DNA of 41,674 bases from a virus: IMG/VR virus record IMGVR_UViG_3300033146_002252, positions 1 to 41,674 of that record. One strand, written 5' to 3'. Below, in pieces: positions 7,302 to 15,634 of this stretch; position 1 is the stretch's first letter; each line of letters begins with the position of its first letter. Both the position numbers and the translations under genes were made by a program. A model generated the notes under the pieces. The model was not told the DNA's origin. It made no database searches and was given only the letters and a program-made list of their open reading frames with translations.

Positions 7302-9208
7302 GAGATAAAATAATTCAAAAAATGTCAACTATAAAGGGTTCAACTGTTAAAGTTTGGAGAACTATGTTTGATGTTGATGAATTGCTGTATATATTAAATA
7401 ATATATTTTATAAGAATTTAGATTTATCATTTTTAGAAGTTAAATATGCATTTATAAACAATATAATGGATAAACCTGTTTGTCCAGTTTGTGGTGGAGA
7501 TGTTGAGTTCAAATATGGTGGATTTAAAAAATATTGTTCTAGCAAATGTAGAAAATCTAAAATTGGTAAGGATTTAGTTTTTAACAAAATAAAGAAAACT
7601 AATTTAGAAAAATATGGTGTTGAAAATGTTGCACAATCTGATGAAGTAAAATCAAAAGTAAAGAAAACTAATTTAGAAAAATATGGTGTTGAAAGTCATT
7701 TACAATCAGATGATGTAAAATTAAAAATAAAGAAAACTAATTTGAAAAAATATGGTGTTGAAAACGTTGCACAATCTGATGAAGTAAAATCAAAAATAAA
7801 GAAAACTAATTTAGAAAAATATGGTGTTGAAAACGTTGCACAATCTGATGAAATCAAGTCAAAAATAAAGAAAACTAATTTAGAAAAATATGGTGTAGAG
7901 TATTATTCACAAACCGATGAATACTTGGAAAAAGTAAAAGAAACTAATTTAGAAAAATATGGAAAGGATTGGATTTTACAATCTGATGAAATCAAGTCAA
8001 AAATAAAGAAAACTAATTTAGAAAAATATGGTGTAGAGTATTATTCACAAACAGATGAATACTTAGAAAAAGTAAAAGAAACCAATTTAGAAAAATATGG
8101 TGTTGAGTATTATTCACAATCTAATGTTGCTATAGCTGATGAAATTAAACGAAATAGAGAATCTTATTATTCAACTTTTATTTTATTATTAAAGCAAAAA
8201 CAAATACAACCTCTTTTCACTAAGGACGAATATATTCAACACGATTATGATTCAAGCGTGAAAAAATATAAATGTTTAAAATGTGATAAAACCTTTGAAA
8301 ATGTAAATCTTAAAGCTCAAAGAATATTTTGCCCACATCATAAATATAAATCACAGGCTGAACACGATATAAAACAATGGTTATTATCTGAGAACGATGA
8401 ATTAGATATTCTATCAAATAAATATTTCTATGGTGAAAATAATGAAAGGTATGAATTAGATTTATATCTTCCTGAATTAAATCTAGGAATAGAACATCAC
8501 GGATTGTATTGGCATAGTGAAGCACATAAGGATAATAATTATCATAAAGATAAATATAACTTTTTTAAAGAAAAAGGAATTGAAGTTATTCAAATATTTG
8601 AAAATGAATGGGTCAATGCACAGGAAATAGTTAAATCTATAATACGAATAAAAATGGGCGTAGTTAAACGAAAAGTATATGGAAGGTCTTGTGACATTCG
8701 GGAAGTTTTAAATGACGAATATACGCAATTCTGTGAGCTTAATCATCTACAAGGGTATGGTATTGCAAAAGTGAGATTGGGGTTATATTATAATAATACA
8801 TTATTAATGGTTATGAGTTTTTCAAAACCTCGTTTTAATAAAAAATATAAGTGGGAAAATATTAGAACTTGTACATTATTAAATGTTATTGTTCTTGGTG
8901 GTTTTTCTAAATTAATAAAATATTTCATTAATAACTACGAAGGTGATATAATATCTTATGTTGATGTTAGATATTTTAATGGGAATGGTTATATTAAAAA
9001 TGGTTTTGAGTTGATTGGTCATACACGTCCTAATTTTTATTATTTTAAGAATGGAGTGTTAAGTTCTCGTTTAACATACCAAAAACATAAATTGAAATAC
9101 ATTTTTAATAATTTTGATGAAAATAAAACAGCTCATGAAAATATGCTGTTGAATAAATATTTGAGAATATATGATGCTGGGAATTTGATAATGACTATGG
9201 AAAATTAG
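7298..9208 (+). CDS. Homing endonuclease, EDxHD (Vsr-like) type, with repeat array
   Basis: Probably a free-standing homing endonuclease that spreads itself between phage genomes. N-terminus: a zinc-binding pair of cysteine knuckles (CPVCGG, CSSKC) near residues 62-87. Then eight tandem repeats of about 23 residues with the core KKTNLEKYGVE (DNA 7591-8130), probably DNA-binding modules. A further CxxC/CxxH pair follows. The nuclease core has the Vsr/I-Bth0305I pattern: YELDLYLPE, LGIEHHGLYWHS, then HKDKYNFFKEKG and IFENEW. The last 180 residues are a conserved accessory domain of these phage enzymes. GTG 7298 overlaps the helicase stop; ATG 7322 is an alternative start. Confidence 0.8.
   Translation: MRDKIIQKMSTIKGSTVKVWRTMFDVDELLYILNNIFYKNLDLSFLEVKYAFINNIMDKPVCPVCGGDVEFKYGGFKKYCSSKCRKSKIGKDLVFNKIKKTNLEKYGVENVAQSDEVKSKVKKTNLEKYGVESHLQSDDVKLKIKKTNLKKYGVENVAQSDEVKSKIKKTNLEKYGVENVAQSDEIKSKIKKTNLEKYGVEYYSQTDEYLEKVKETNLEKYGKDWILQSDEIKSKIKKTNLEKYGVEYYSQTDEYLEKVKETNLEKYGVEYYSQSNVAIADEIKRNRESYYSTFILLLKQKQIQPLFTKDEYIQHDYDSSVKKYKCLKCDKTFENVNLKAQRIFCPHHKYKSQAEHDIKQWLLSENDELDILSNKYFYGENNERYELDLYLPELNLGIEHHGLYWHSEAHKDNNYHKDKYNFFKEKGIEVIQIFENEWVNAQEIVKSIIRIKMGVVKRKVYGRSCDIREVLNDEYTQFCELNHLQGYGIAKVRLGLYYNNTLLMVMSFSKPRFNKKYKWENIRTCTLLNVIVLGGFSKLIKYFINNYEGDIISYVDVRYFNGNGYIKNGFELIGHTRPNFYYFKNGVLSSRLTYQKHKLKYIFNNFDENKTAHENMLLNKYLRIYDAGNLIMTMEN
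7591..8135 (+). repeat. Eight in-frame 69-bp tandem repeats inside the homing endonuclease gene
   Basis: Each unit encodes about 23 residues with the core KKTNLEKYG and a Q-S/T-D segment. Units alternate between two subtypes: one with ENVAQSDE and one with EYYSQTDE. The near identity of some units at DNA level points to recent unit duplication. Confidence 0.85.
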
Positions 9209-9218
9209 GAGGATGATT

Positions 9219-9500
9219 ATGGGTAAGATTTTTAAACGAGAGGATTTATATAACAATCAGTTGAGTTTTGATATTAAAAACAATGATTTAAAAGCTTGGG
9301 CGGTATATTCTAGGATTGAAGACACCGTTATTAGGATACATTACGTTAATAAAATTAGTAATCAAATCCATTTTGATTTCATTACCAGTCCAGATATTCC
9401 ACATAATGAGTCTAATATGGATAATCTAATGCAAAATATTATGAAATCAGATTTATCATTTAATAGTTTTAATAATTATAAAATAATCAAGGGGTATTGA
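9219..9500 (+). CDS. Small hypothetical protein upstream of nrdG
   Basis: A 93-residue soluble protein beginning MGKIFKRED. ATG 9219 is chosen over the in-frame ATG 9213 because AGGAGG (9207-9212) sits six bases before 9219. One base separates its stop from the nrdG start, so it belongs to the nrdG-nrdD operon. No motif recognised. Confidence 0.65.
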   Translation: MGKIFKREDLYNNQLSFDIKNNDLKAWAVYSRIEDTVIRIHYVNKISNQIHFDFITSPDIPHNESNMDNLMQNIMKSDLSFNSFNNYKIIKGY

Positions 9501-9501
9501 G

Positions 9502-10056
9502 ATGGAAAAAACTAATATTGTGGATATAACAACCACTATTAATGACATTCCACATTTAGCAACAACTTTATGGTTTTCAGGTTGTAATTTGGATTGTGCT
9601 GGATGTCATAATTCACGTTTAGAATTTTTTGAAAAAGGGTTGAGTCTAAAAGTTGTTACTAAAATTTTAAAAGAGAGACGTAAAATGACTGATTGGCTGG
9701 TCTATTTAGGAGGGAATCCATTGGATTCTATTGATGTATTATTGGAAGTTTCCACTATAGCCGAGGATTTAGGGTTTAATCAATTCCTGTATAGTGGATA
9801 TACATTTGATGAATTTAAAAATATGTTTAATAGTGAGATTCATAGTCAATTATTAATGAATTTTGATTATATTAAAACTGGTAGATTCGATGCTAGATTT
9901 TCTAAAAGAAATTGTAAAGAAGATGGTGTTGAATTTTTCTTTGAAACTTTAAATCAAGAAGTTTATAAAAAAGAGGAAAAAAAACAAGAATGGAAAAAAT
10001 ATTATAATTTTGATTTTAGTGTAAATCGAATATGTGGTAATTTGAATTTGATATAA
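9502..10056 (+). CDS. nrdG: Anaerobic ribonucleotide reductase activating protein (radical SAM)
   Basis: Radical-SAM activase that makes the glycyl radical on NrdD, using a 4Fe-4S cluster and S-adenosylmethionine. The cluster motif is C28-N-L-D-C32-A-G-C35-H-N, the CX3CX2C signature, preceded by TLWFSG. G-G-N-P-L at 70-74 is the SAM-binding glycine motif of the family. At 184 residues it is slightly longer than the T4 and E. coli proteins (about 155). Its place ten bases before nrdD is the usual partner arrangement, here in the order nrdG-nrdD. Confidence 0.9.
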   Translation: MEKTNIVDITTTINDIPHLATTLWFSGCNLDCAGCHNSRLEFFEKGLSLKVVTKILKERRKMTDWLVYLGGNPLDSIDVLLEVSTIAEDLGFNQFLYSGYTFDEFKNMFNSEIHSQLLMNFDYIKTGRFDARFSKRNCKEDGVEFFFETLNQEVYKKEEKKQEWKKYYNFDFSVNRICGNLNLI

Positions 10057-10066
10057 GGAGTGTTAC

Positions 10067-12202
10067 ATGAAAGTACAAAAAAGAACTGGAAAAATTGTTA
10101 GTTATGATGAAAGTAAAATTATTAATGCTGTAAAAAAGGCTTTTGAACAAAGTGGTGTTAATACAGTAAACGAATCTCAATTACATGAGATGGTGGGGTA
10201 TATTCATAAGACTTTAAAATCTGATATATTAAAAGTTGAAGATATTCAAGATATAATTATTGAATGGTTACATTATAAAGGGTTTCATAAAACAGGAACT
10301 TATTTTACAAGATATAGGGAAAGACGTGCAATTGCTAGGGGTAGTGTTGTTGATAGTATAAGTCTGGTATCTGAATATCTAGGAAAACTAGATGATATGG
10401 CAATACATGAAAATAGTTCTACTATGTATTCTTTACAAGGATTGAATAATCACGTGTTCAGTTCAGTATCCGAGAAATATTGGTTGAGCTTATATTCTGA
10501 TGAAATAAAAACAGCTTTTAATAGTGGTAGATTACATATCCACGACTTACAAGTTTTAGGTGCATATTGTTGCGGTTGGGATTTAAAACAAATAATAATG
10601 GAAGGTTTTGGCGGTGTACCTGGGAAACCATCATCAGCACCAGCTAAACATTTTAGTTCAATATTAAGCCAAGCTAATAATTTTATATTTACACTACAGG
10701 GTGAATCTGCTGGAGCACAAGCATTTAGTAATTTCAACACGTTACTAGCTCCATTTGTAGCAAATGATAATTTGACATATAATCAAGTAAAGCAAGAGAT
10801 TCAACAGTTTATATTTAATTTAAATATTTCAACAAGGGTTGGATTTATGGCACCATTTTCTAATATTACATTAGACCTAGATGCAACTAAAACAACCTTT
10901 GCAAACTCACCAGCTATTATTGGTGGTAAAATGATAGATAAAAATTATGGGGATTTTTCTAAAGAGGCTACTTGGATAAATCAAGCTATTGTTGAAGTGT
11001 TAGGTGAAGGAGATAGGGATGGAGCAATGTTATCTTATCCTATAGTTACATTTAATGTTACTAAGGATTTTCCGTGGAGAAATAAATTAGGAAAAACTAT
11101 TTTAGATACTACAGCAAAATATGGAAGTTTTTATTTTGCAAATTATATAAATTCAGATTATACCGATTCTGATATAACTAGTATGTGTTGTAGATTAAGA
11201 ATAGATAGAAAAGAAATAGAAAAACATTTAGGTGATTATACTGGTGGGCTAGAGGAAGATGATTATAATGAGACACACCAAAAAGGTGGCGGTTTTTTTG
11301 GTGCGGCTCCTAATACTGGGTCAATTGGTGTTGTTACTCTTGGTTTACCATCTATAATGTATGATGTTAAAAATGATAACCCTGATAGCGATGATGATGA
11401 AATTTGGGAATTATATTTAGAATCAATTAAGAATTATATGGATATGTCCATTGAATCATTGATGAAAAAACGTAAAGTGGTAGAAGATTATGCAGAGAAA
11501 GGTTTGTATCCTTATCTTTCACATTATCTTAAAGATGTTAAAAATAGAACAGGTCATTATTTTACACAACATTTTTCCACTATTTGTACGAATGGGGCAC
11601 ACGAAGCTTTGGTTGTATATGGTTATAAAGACGGTATAATGTCTGAATCAGGTGTTGATAAAGCAGAGAACCTTTTAAAATTTATGAACGAATATACAGT
11701 TGAATTACAAAAGAAACATCACGTTCTTGTTAATTTAGAGCAAAGTCCAGCAGAATCGGCTGGTGTAAAGCTTTGTTTGAAAAGTGGGGTAGACCCATTA
11801 AATAATGGATATTATACAAATTCAACTTGGCAACCCGCTGATGCTGATATGGACATATTTGAACAGATTAATATGCAAGGTAGATTGAATGTATATTATA
11901 CTGGAGGTAGTTCTATGCATACATATACTCAAAATGATTTAGTTCCAATTAAGAATGATTTGAATAAAATAATTAATTATGCATTTACTGAAACTAAAAT
12001 ACCATATATGACAATATCACCAGTTTTTAGTGTATGTGAAAATTGTGGTAGAATCCCAGGTAAACACGTTAAATGTCCTAAATGTGGAGGAGACCATCTT
12101 GAAATATATGAGAGGGTTGTTGGATATTATAGAGCACATACTAATTGGAATAAGGGCAAATTAAAAGAGAGTTCAAATAGAAAATATTTAAATATCAAAT
12201 AG
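10067..12202 (+). CDS. nrdD: Anaerobic (class III) ribonucleoside-triphosphate reductase
   Basis: Makes deoxyribonucleotides for phage DNA synthesis without oxygen. An ATP-cone regulatory domain occupies the N-terminus (KVQKRTGKIVSYDESKI, about residues 1-90), so allosteric control is kept. The C-terminus has the zinc site C657-x2-C660 and C670-x2-C673, then R-V-V-G686-Y-Y, where Gly686 is the expected radical site. The 711-residue length is full size. Start ATG has AAGGAG. The 3' end carries a 20-bp direct duplication of an AAATATTTAAATATC-type sequence running past the stop. Its presence implies an anaerobic stage of the host. Confidence 0.93.
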   Translation: MKVQKRTGKIVSYDESKIINAVKKAFEQSGVNTVNESQLHEMVGYIHKTLKSDILKVEDIQDIIIEWLHYKGFHKTGTYFTRYRERRAIARGSVVDSISLVSEYLGKLDDMAIHENSSTMYSLQGLNNHVFSSVSEKYWLSLYSDEIKTAFNSGRLHIHDLQVLGAYCCGWDLKQIIMEGFGGVPGKPSSAPAKHFSSILSQANNFIFTLQGESAGAQAFSNFNTLLAPFVANDNLTYNQVKQEIQQFIFNLNISTRVGFMAPFSNITLDLDATKTTFANSPAIIGGKMIDKNYGDFSKEATWINQAIVEVLGEGDRDGAMLSYPIVTFNVTKDFPWRNKLGKTILDTTAKYGSFYFANYINSDYTDSDITSMCCRLRIDRKEIEKHLGDYTGGLEEDDYNETHQKGGGFFGAAPNTGSIGVVTLGLPSIMYDVKNDNPDSDDDEIWELYLESIKNYMDMSIESLMKKRKVVEDYAEKGLYPYLSHYLKDVKNRTGHYFTQHFSTICTNGAHEALVVYGYKDGIMSESGVDKAENLLKFMNEYTVELQKKHHVLVNLEQSPAESAGVKLCLKSGVDPLNNGYYTNSTWQPADADMDIFEQINMQGRLNVYYTGGSSMHTYTQNDLVPIKNDLNKIINYAFTETKIPYMTISPVFSVCENCGRIPGKHVKCPKCGGDHLEIYERVVGYYRAHTNWNKGKLKESSNRKYLNIK

Positions 12203-12236
12203 CAAATATTTAAATATCAAATAATTCAAATAAAAA

Positions 12237-12265
12237 TTGACAAACATAATAAAATATATTATAAT
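12237..12265 (+). promoter_or_regulatory. Consensus host-type promoter for the HD/CoaD-like gene
   Basis: TTGACA (12237-12242), a 17-bp spacer and TATAAT (12260-12265). The transcript would begin about 22 nt before the start codon and cover the fusion gene, nicotinamidase and an 80-residue gene. Confidence 0.75.
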
Positions 12266-12293
12266 AGTATTGTATAATTGATGGGGTATTATA

Positions 12294-13298
12294 ATGAGAT
12301 TAGAAGATTATATGTTAAAATATTTTAAATTAGCTAATAAATATGGATTATATTTAAGTGATATATCTGAAAATAATGAGCATATTGTTGCTAATGATAT
12401 TATTAATAGTATAATTATTGAATATAATAAAAGTTATAGATTGTATCATAATGAGACACATGTTTTTGATGTTGTTGAAAATATTATAAAGTTATCAGAA
12501 ATGATGTTGTTAGATGAAAAAGAAACCTGTGTAAATGTTTTATCTGCAATATATCAAGATATTGTATTTGATAGTAAAAGAGCTGATAATAGACAAAAAA
12601 GTGCATTTATGTTTGAATGCCATTGGTTGGAATATAGTGAAGATTGTTATCTAATTTCTGATGTTGTTGATTTAATTATTGGCACATCTATTTTTGAAAA
12701 TACAGAGTCATTATTAAACCAAGCTAATTTAAGATTTCTAACTAATAATATGACACATTCTAAAATAGAGGAATATGAGCGTAGTATATTTAAAGAATAT
12801 CAACACGTTCCTTATAGTGAATATAAGATAAAACGGATAAATATATTAAATAAAATATATCTAAAATATAATCATAATAATATAATTCGTAATAATATTC
12901 TCAACATTATAAATTATATTGAGAATCGAATTGTTAGGGTTGGGGTTTATTGTGGAAGTTTCAACCCTCTCAATAATAGACATATGGATATCATAGAACA
13001 GGCTGATAAATTATTTGATAAAGTAATAATAGCTAAAGTTGAAAAATCTAATGAATTTAGTGATTCTATTGTTAACTTTGATTGGATGGACAATGTGAAA
13101 AATGAAGTTATATTTTATTCTGGATTTACAGCTACATTTATAGAAAGTTTAGAGTCTTATTATGATGTTACTTTAATAAGGGAAATGCGGTATGGTTTTG
13201 ATTTGGGTTATGAGATTAAACAAATACAATATATGTTAGAAATGAAACCTGATTTAAAACACATTATGATATTAGCTAGTTGTGATAAAAGCCATTAG
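12294..13298 (+). CDS. HD-domain / CoaD-like adenylyltransferase fusion, 3' end frameshifted
   Basis: Two domains. Residues about 1-210 look like the small predicted HD phosphohydrolases (YHNETHVFDVV at 58-68, later helices). Residues about 216-330 follow phosphopantetheine adenylyltransferase (CoaD): RVGVYCGSFNPLNNRHMDII, LFDKVIIAK, then LIREMRYGFDLGYE. In CoaD the nucleotide motif reads TNGH; here it is N-N-R-H, so the Thr and Gly are replaced. The frame stops at 13298 just where CoaD's ISSS(L/V)R motif should come. An ISSS-like stretch and an open frame to 13393 follow in another frame, so an indel is likely. The substrate could be pantetheine phosphate or a nicotinate nucleotide. Confidence 0.7.
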   Translation: MRLEDYMLKYFKLANKYGLYLSDISENNEHIVANDIINSIIIEYNKSYRLYHNETHVFDVVENIIKLSEMMLLDEKETCVNVLSAIYQDIVFDSKRADNRQKSAFMFECHWLEYSEDCYLISDVVDLIIGTSIFENTESLLNQANLRFLTNNMTHSKIEEYERSIFKEYQHVPYSEYKIKRINILNKIYLKYNHNNIIRNNILNIINYIENRIVRVGVYCGSFNPLNNRHMDIIEQADKLFDKVIIAKVEKSNEFSDSIVNFDWMDNVKNEVIFYSGFTATFIESLESYYDVTLIREMRYGFDLGYEIKQIQYMLEMKPDLKHIMILASCDKSH

Positions 13299-13303
13299 CT
13301 CTT

Positions 13304-13393
13304 TCGATATTTGAGCAAAGCTATAGAAATATGATGTCTAAATATATGATATGGATATTAAATGTTAATAATATTATAGGAGGATTACTATGA
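13304..13393 (+). pseudogene. Out-of-frame continuation of the CoaD-like domain
   Basis: Reading from 13304 gives an open frame (SIFEQSYRNMMSKY...) that stops with TGA at 13391-13393, overlapping the nicotinamidase ATG as ATGA, the coupling geometry seen elsewhere in this window. The bases just before (13294-13302) read ISS. One net -1-type indel in the AAAA run at 13287-13290, or two one-base changes at 13292-13304, would join it to the upstream frame. Confidence 0.55.
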
Positions 13394-14028
13394 AAAAGAA
13401 AATTATTTTTTGGAACGTTGACACATCTAAAGATTTTATGGATACTGATGGGTTACTACCTGTTCCAAATGCAGAATTAATTAGACCAATCTTGGGAAAA
13501 ATCACAACATTTGCCAATAATAATGATTATCAAGTTATTAATAGTTGTGATGCACATTTCTCGGATTCGGATGAAATTAGTGAAACTCCTGATTTTAAGA
13601 CTACTTTTAATATGCATTGTGAACGTGAAACCTCAGGGATGGAATTTATCCCAGAGGTTTCTAAATATTTTAATGATGATAATAGTGTTGTGATTGATTG
13701 GATGAATGAATATAGCAAACACGAATTAAAAGATGCATCTAAAAAAAGAAATATTATATTATATAAAGATAAGTTTGACGTATTTATTGGTAATAAACAT
13801 ACCAATGGGTTATTGGATATAATTAATCCTGATTTAGTTTATGTTTATGGTGTAGCAACGGATATATGTGTAAATTACACGGTGCTAGGGTTATTAAAAA
13901 GAAATATTAAGGTTAGTGTTATTGTTGATGCAATTAAAGAACTTCCTAATTCCAATATTACTGAAATTGTTAATAAATGGGTTTCTATGGGTGCTAAATT
14001 GATTAATTTTAATAATATTAGAGGTTGA
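13390..14028 (+). CDS. pncA: Nicotinamidase (isochorismatase fold)
   Basis: Probably hydrolyses nicotinamide to nicotinate and ammonia. The catalytic triad of the family is visible: D11 (FWNVDTSKDF), K126 (LYKDKFDVF) and C160 (YGVATDICVN, the cis-peptide plus nucleophile motif). Metal ligands D54 and H56 (CDAHF) and H76 match PncA rather than plain isochorismatases. The length of 212 residues is normal. AGGAGG precedes the ATG. It is followed by an 80-residue gene, then genes for the next NAD salvage steps, which supports the nicotinamidase assignment. Confidence 0.85.
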   Translation: MKKKIIFWNVDTSKDFMDTDGLLPVPNAELIRPILGKITTFANNNDYQVINSCDAHFSDSDEISETPDFKTTFNMHCERETSGMEFIPEVSKYFNDDNSVVIDWMNEYSKHELKDASKKRNIILYKDKFDVFIGNKHTNGLLDIINPDLVYVYGVATDICVNYTVLGLLKRNIKVSVIVDAIKELPNSNITEIVNKWVSMGAKLINFNNIRG

Positions 14029-14038
14029 AGGATATTAA

Positions 14039-14281
14039 ATGATTTATAGAAAAATTAAAACTAATAATTTTTTAAAACATATAGAAACAATTGATAATAT
14101 TGATATTTATATGAATAAATATATTAATGGCAATAAAAGGATAACTCCTTGCTCAAAAGAACGATTTGTTAGCTTGTTTGATAAAAACCATATAGTAATT
14201 CAAGATATAACTAGAAAAAATTTTAAAATTATCAATATTCAGAATGCATCTGAATATTATTTTATAAAATATATAAAATAA
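14039..14281 (+). CDS. Small hypothetical protein in the NAD block
   Basis: An 80-residue basic protein beginning MIYRKIKTNNF, ten bases after the nicotinamidase gene, with GAAGGA upstream. Predicted mixed helix and strand, no cysteine cluster or membrane segment. Function unknown; the position suggests co-transcription with the nicotinamidase. Confidence 0.6.
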   Translation: MIYRKIKTNNFLKHIETIDNIDIYMNKYINGNKRITPCSKERFVSLFDKNHIVIQDITRKNFKIINIQNASEYYFIKYIK

Positions 14282-14283
14282 TG

Positions 14284-14312
14284 TTGACTTTTCATTTATG
14301 ATATGATATATT
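14284..14312 (+). promoter_or_regulatory. Host-type promoter before pncB
   Basis: TTGACT, a 17-bp spacer and TATATT with TGA just before it (extended -10). It starts four bases after the stop of the preceding gene. Confidence 0.65.
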
Positions 14313-14350
14313 ATATTTAACTTTGAATAACTTTAATGTGAGGTGATGAT

Positions 14351-15589
14351 GTGTGTAATTTGAACAATGAATATAATGGTGTGTTAATGTCAATATTGGA
14401 TAATGACACATATAAATTTACAATGCAACAAGTTGTGTTTCACCAGTTTCCACAAGTCGAGGTTGAATATGAATTTAAATGTAGAACTGATGGTGGAGGT
14501 ATGGTTTTAGCTGAACACCTAGATATAATTAGAGATGAAATATATAAAATGAAAGATTTAAAATTAACATATTCAGAGGAAGAATGGTTACGAACTATTC
14601 CATTTTTAAAAGATGACTATATTGATTTTTTGGATGAGTTTAGATTTAATCCTGAAAAACACGTTAAAATAATGGTTGATGATGGAGATATATTTATTAA
14701 AATCATTGGTCCCTGGGTTCAGACTATTTTATATGAGGTTCCAATTTTAGCAATTTTATCTGAAATTTCTTCTAAAACACAGCGTGTGTTTTATAAAGGT
14801 AATTGGAAAGAGCAATCTATTAAGAATTTAGATGATAAAATCAAAAAAGTTAAAGCACATAATTTAGGTTCACAGTTCAAGCTCGTAGATTTTGGAACAA
14901 GAAGACGCTCATCATCCGATAATCAAGATATGGTTGTTAGATATTGTAAAGAACAATTCAACACTTTGGGTGATGGTCAATTTATTGGAACATCTAATAT
15001 GCATTTAGCTAAAAAATATTCATTAAAACCAATAGGAACGATGGCTCACGAATATATAATGGCGTTTCAAGTATTATCTCCGATTAAACATTTTCAGGCA
15101 TCTGCGTTAAAGGTGTGGGATGATGAATATGATGGGGATTTAGGAATAGCATTAACAGACACCATTAATATGGATTCTTTTCTTAAAGATTTTACATTGA
15201 GTAAATCAAAATCATATGATGGTTGTAGACACGATTCCGGAGACCCTTTTATATGGGGGGATAAACTAATTAAACATTATAAAAGTTATGGAATTGACCC
15301 ATTAACTAAAAGTGCAGTTTTTTCAGACGGTTTAGATTTTGATAAGGCATTAGAAATTTTAGAATATTTTAATGGTAAAATATTGGTTAGTTTTGGGATT
15401 GGAACAAATTTAACTAATGATTGTGGGGTAAATCCTATTTCTATAGTTATTAAAATGCAAAAATGTCAAGGTTATCCAGTGTGTAAAATTTCGGACACAC
15501 CTGTTAAAGCAATGTGTCAAATGGATTCATTTTTGAATTATATGAAAGATATTCACGGAATAAAAAATAAAAATTTGACATATAAATAG
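14351..15589 (+). CDS. pncB: Nicotinate phosphoribosyltransferase
   Basis: Converts nicotinate and PRPP to nicotinate mononucleotide, second step of the Preiss-Handler route. The bacterial PncB pattern is present along the whole length: LDNDTYKFTMQQVVF near the N-terminus, EYEFKCR, a GPWVQTILYEVPILA helix, VDFGTRRR ending at residue 186, GTMAHE with H233 (the phosphorylated histidine of PncB enzymes), and the RHDSGDP loop. The length of 412 is normal. It is PncB rather than NAMPT, which lacks this N-terminal pattern and is longer. The start is GTG 14351, supported by GAGGTGAT; ATG 14387 would lose conserved residues close by. Confidence 0.92.
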   Translation: MCNLNNEYNGVLMSILDNDTYKFTMQQVVFHQFPQVEVEYEFKCRTDGGGMVLAEHLDIIRDEIYKMKDLKLTYSEEEWLRTIPFLKDDYIDFLDEFRFNPEKHVKIMVDDGDIFIKIIGPWVQTILYEVPILAILSEISSKTQRVFYKGNWKEQSIKNLDDKIKKVKAHNLGSQFKLVDFGTRRRSSSDNQDMVVRYCKEQFNTLGDGQFIGTSNMHLAKKYSLKPIGTMAHEYIMAFQVLSPIKHFQASALKVWDDEYDGDLGIALTDTINMDSFLKDFTLSKSKSYDGCRHDSGDPFIWGDKLIKHYKSYGIDPLTKSAVFSDGLDFDKALEILEYFNGKILVSFGIGTNLTNDCGVNPISIVIKMQKCQGYPVCKISDTPVKAMCQMDSFLNYMKDIHGIKNKNLTYK

Positions 15590-15603
15590 AATTATGATAT
15601 ATT
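15575..15603 (+). promoter_or_regulatory. Host-type promoter before nadE
   Basis: TTGACA (15575-15580), a 17-bp spacer and TATATT (15598-15603) with TGA before it. The -35 box lies within the last codons of pncB. Confidence 0.65.
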
Positions 15604-15634
15604 ATATATGATGTTTTGATTAAAGGAGATTATA

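Noticed and set aside
13281-13304. Programmed -1 ribosomal frameshift to read the ISSS end of the CoaD-like domain
   Set aside because: There is no canonical X-XXY-YYZ slippery heptamer at the right place (GATAAAAGC) and no obvious downstream stem; an indel explains the data better.
14351-15589. NAMPT (nicotinamide phosphoribosyltransferase) as in the NARP2 pathway
   Set aside because: The N-terminal LDNDTYKFTMQQ, FGTRRR and GTMAHE segments and the 412-residue length match PncB, and a nicotinamidase that would feed it is next door.
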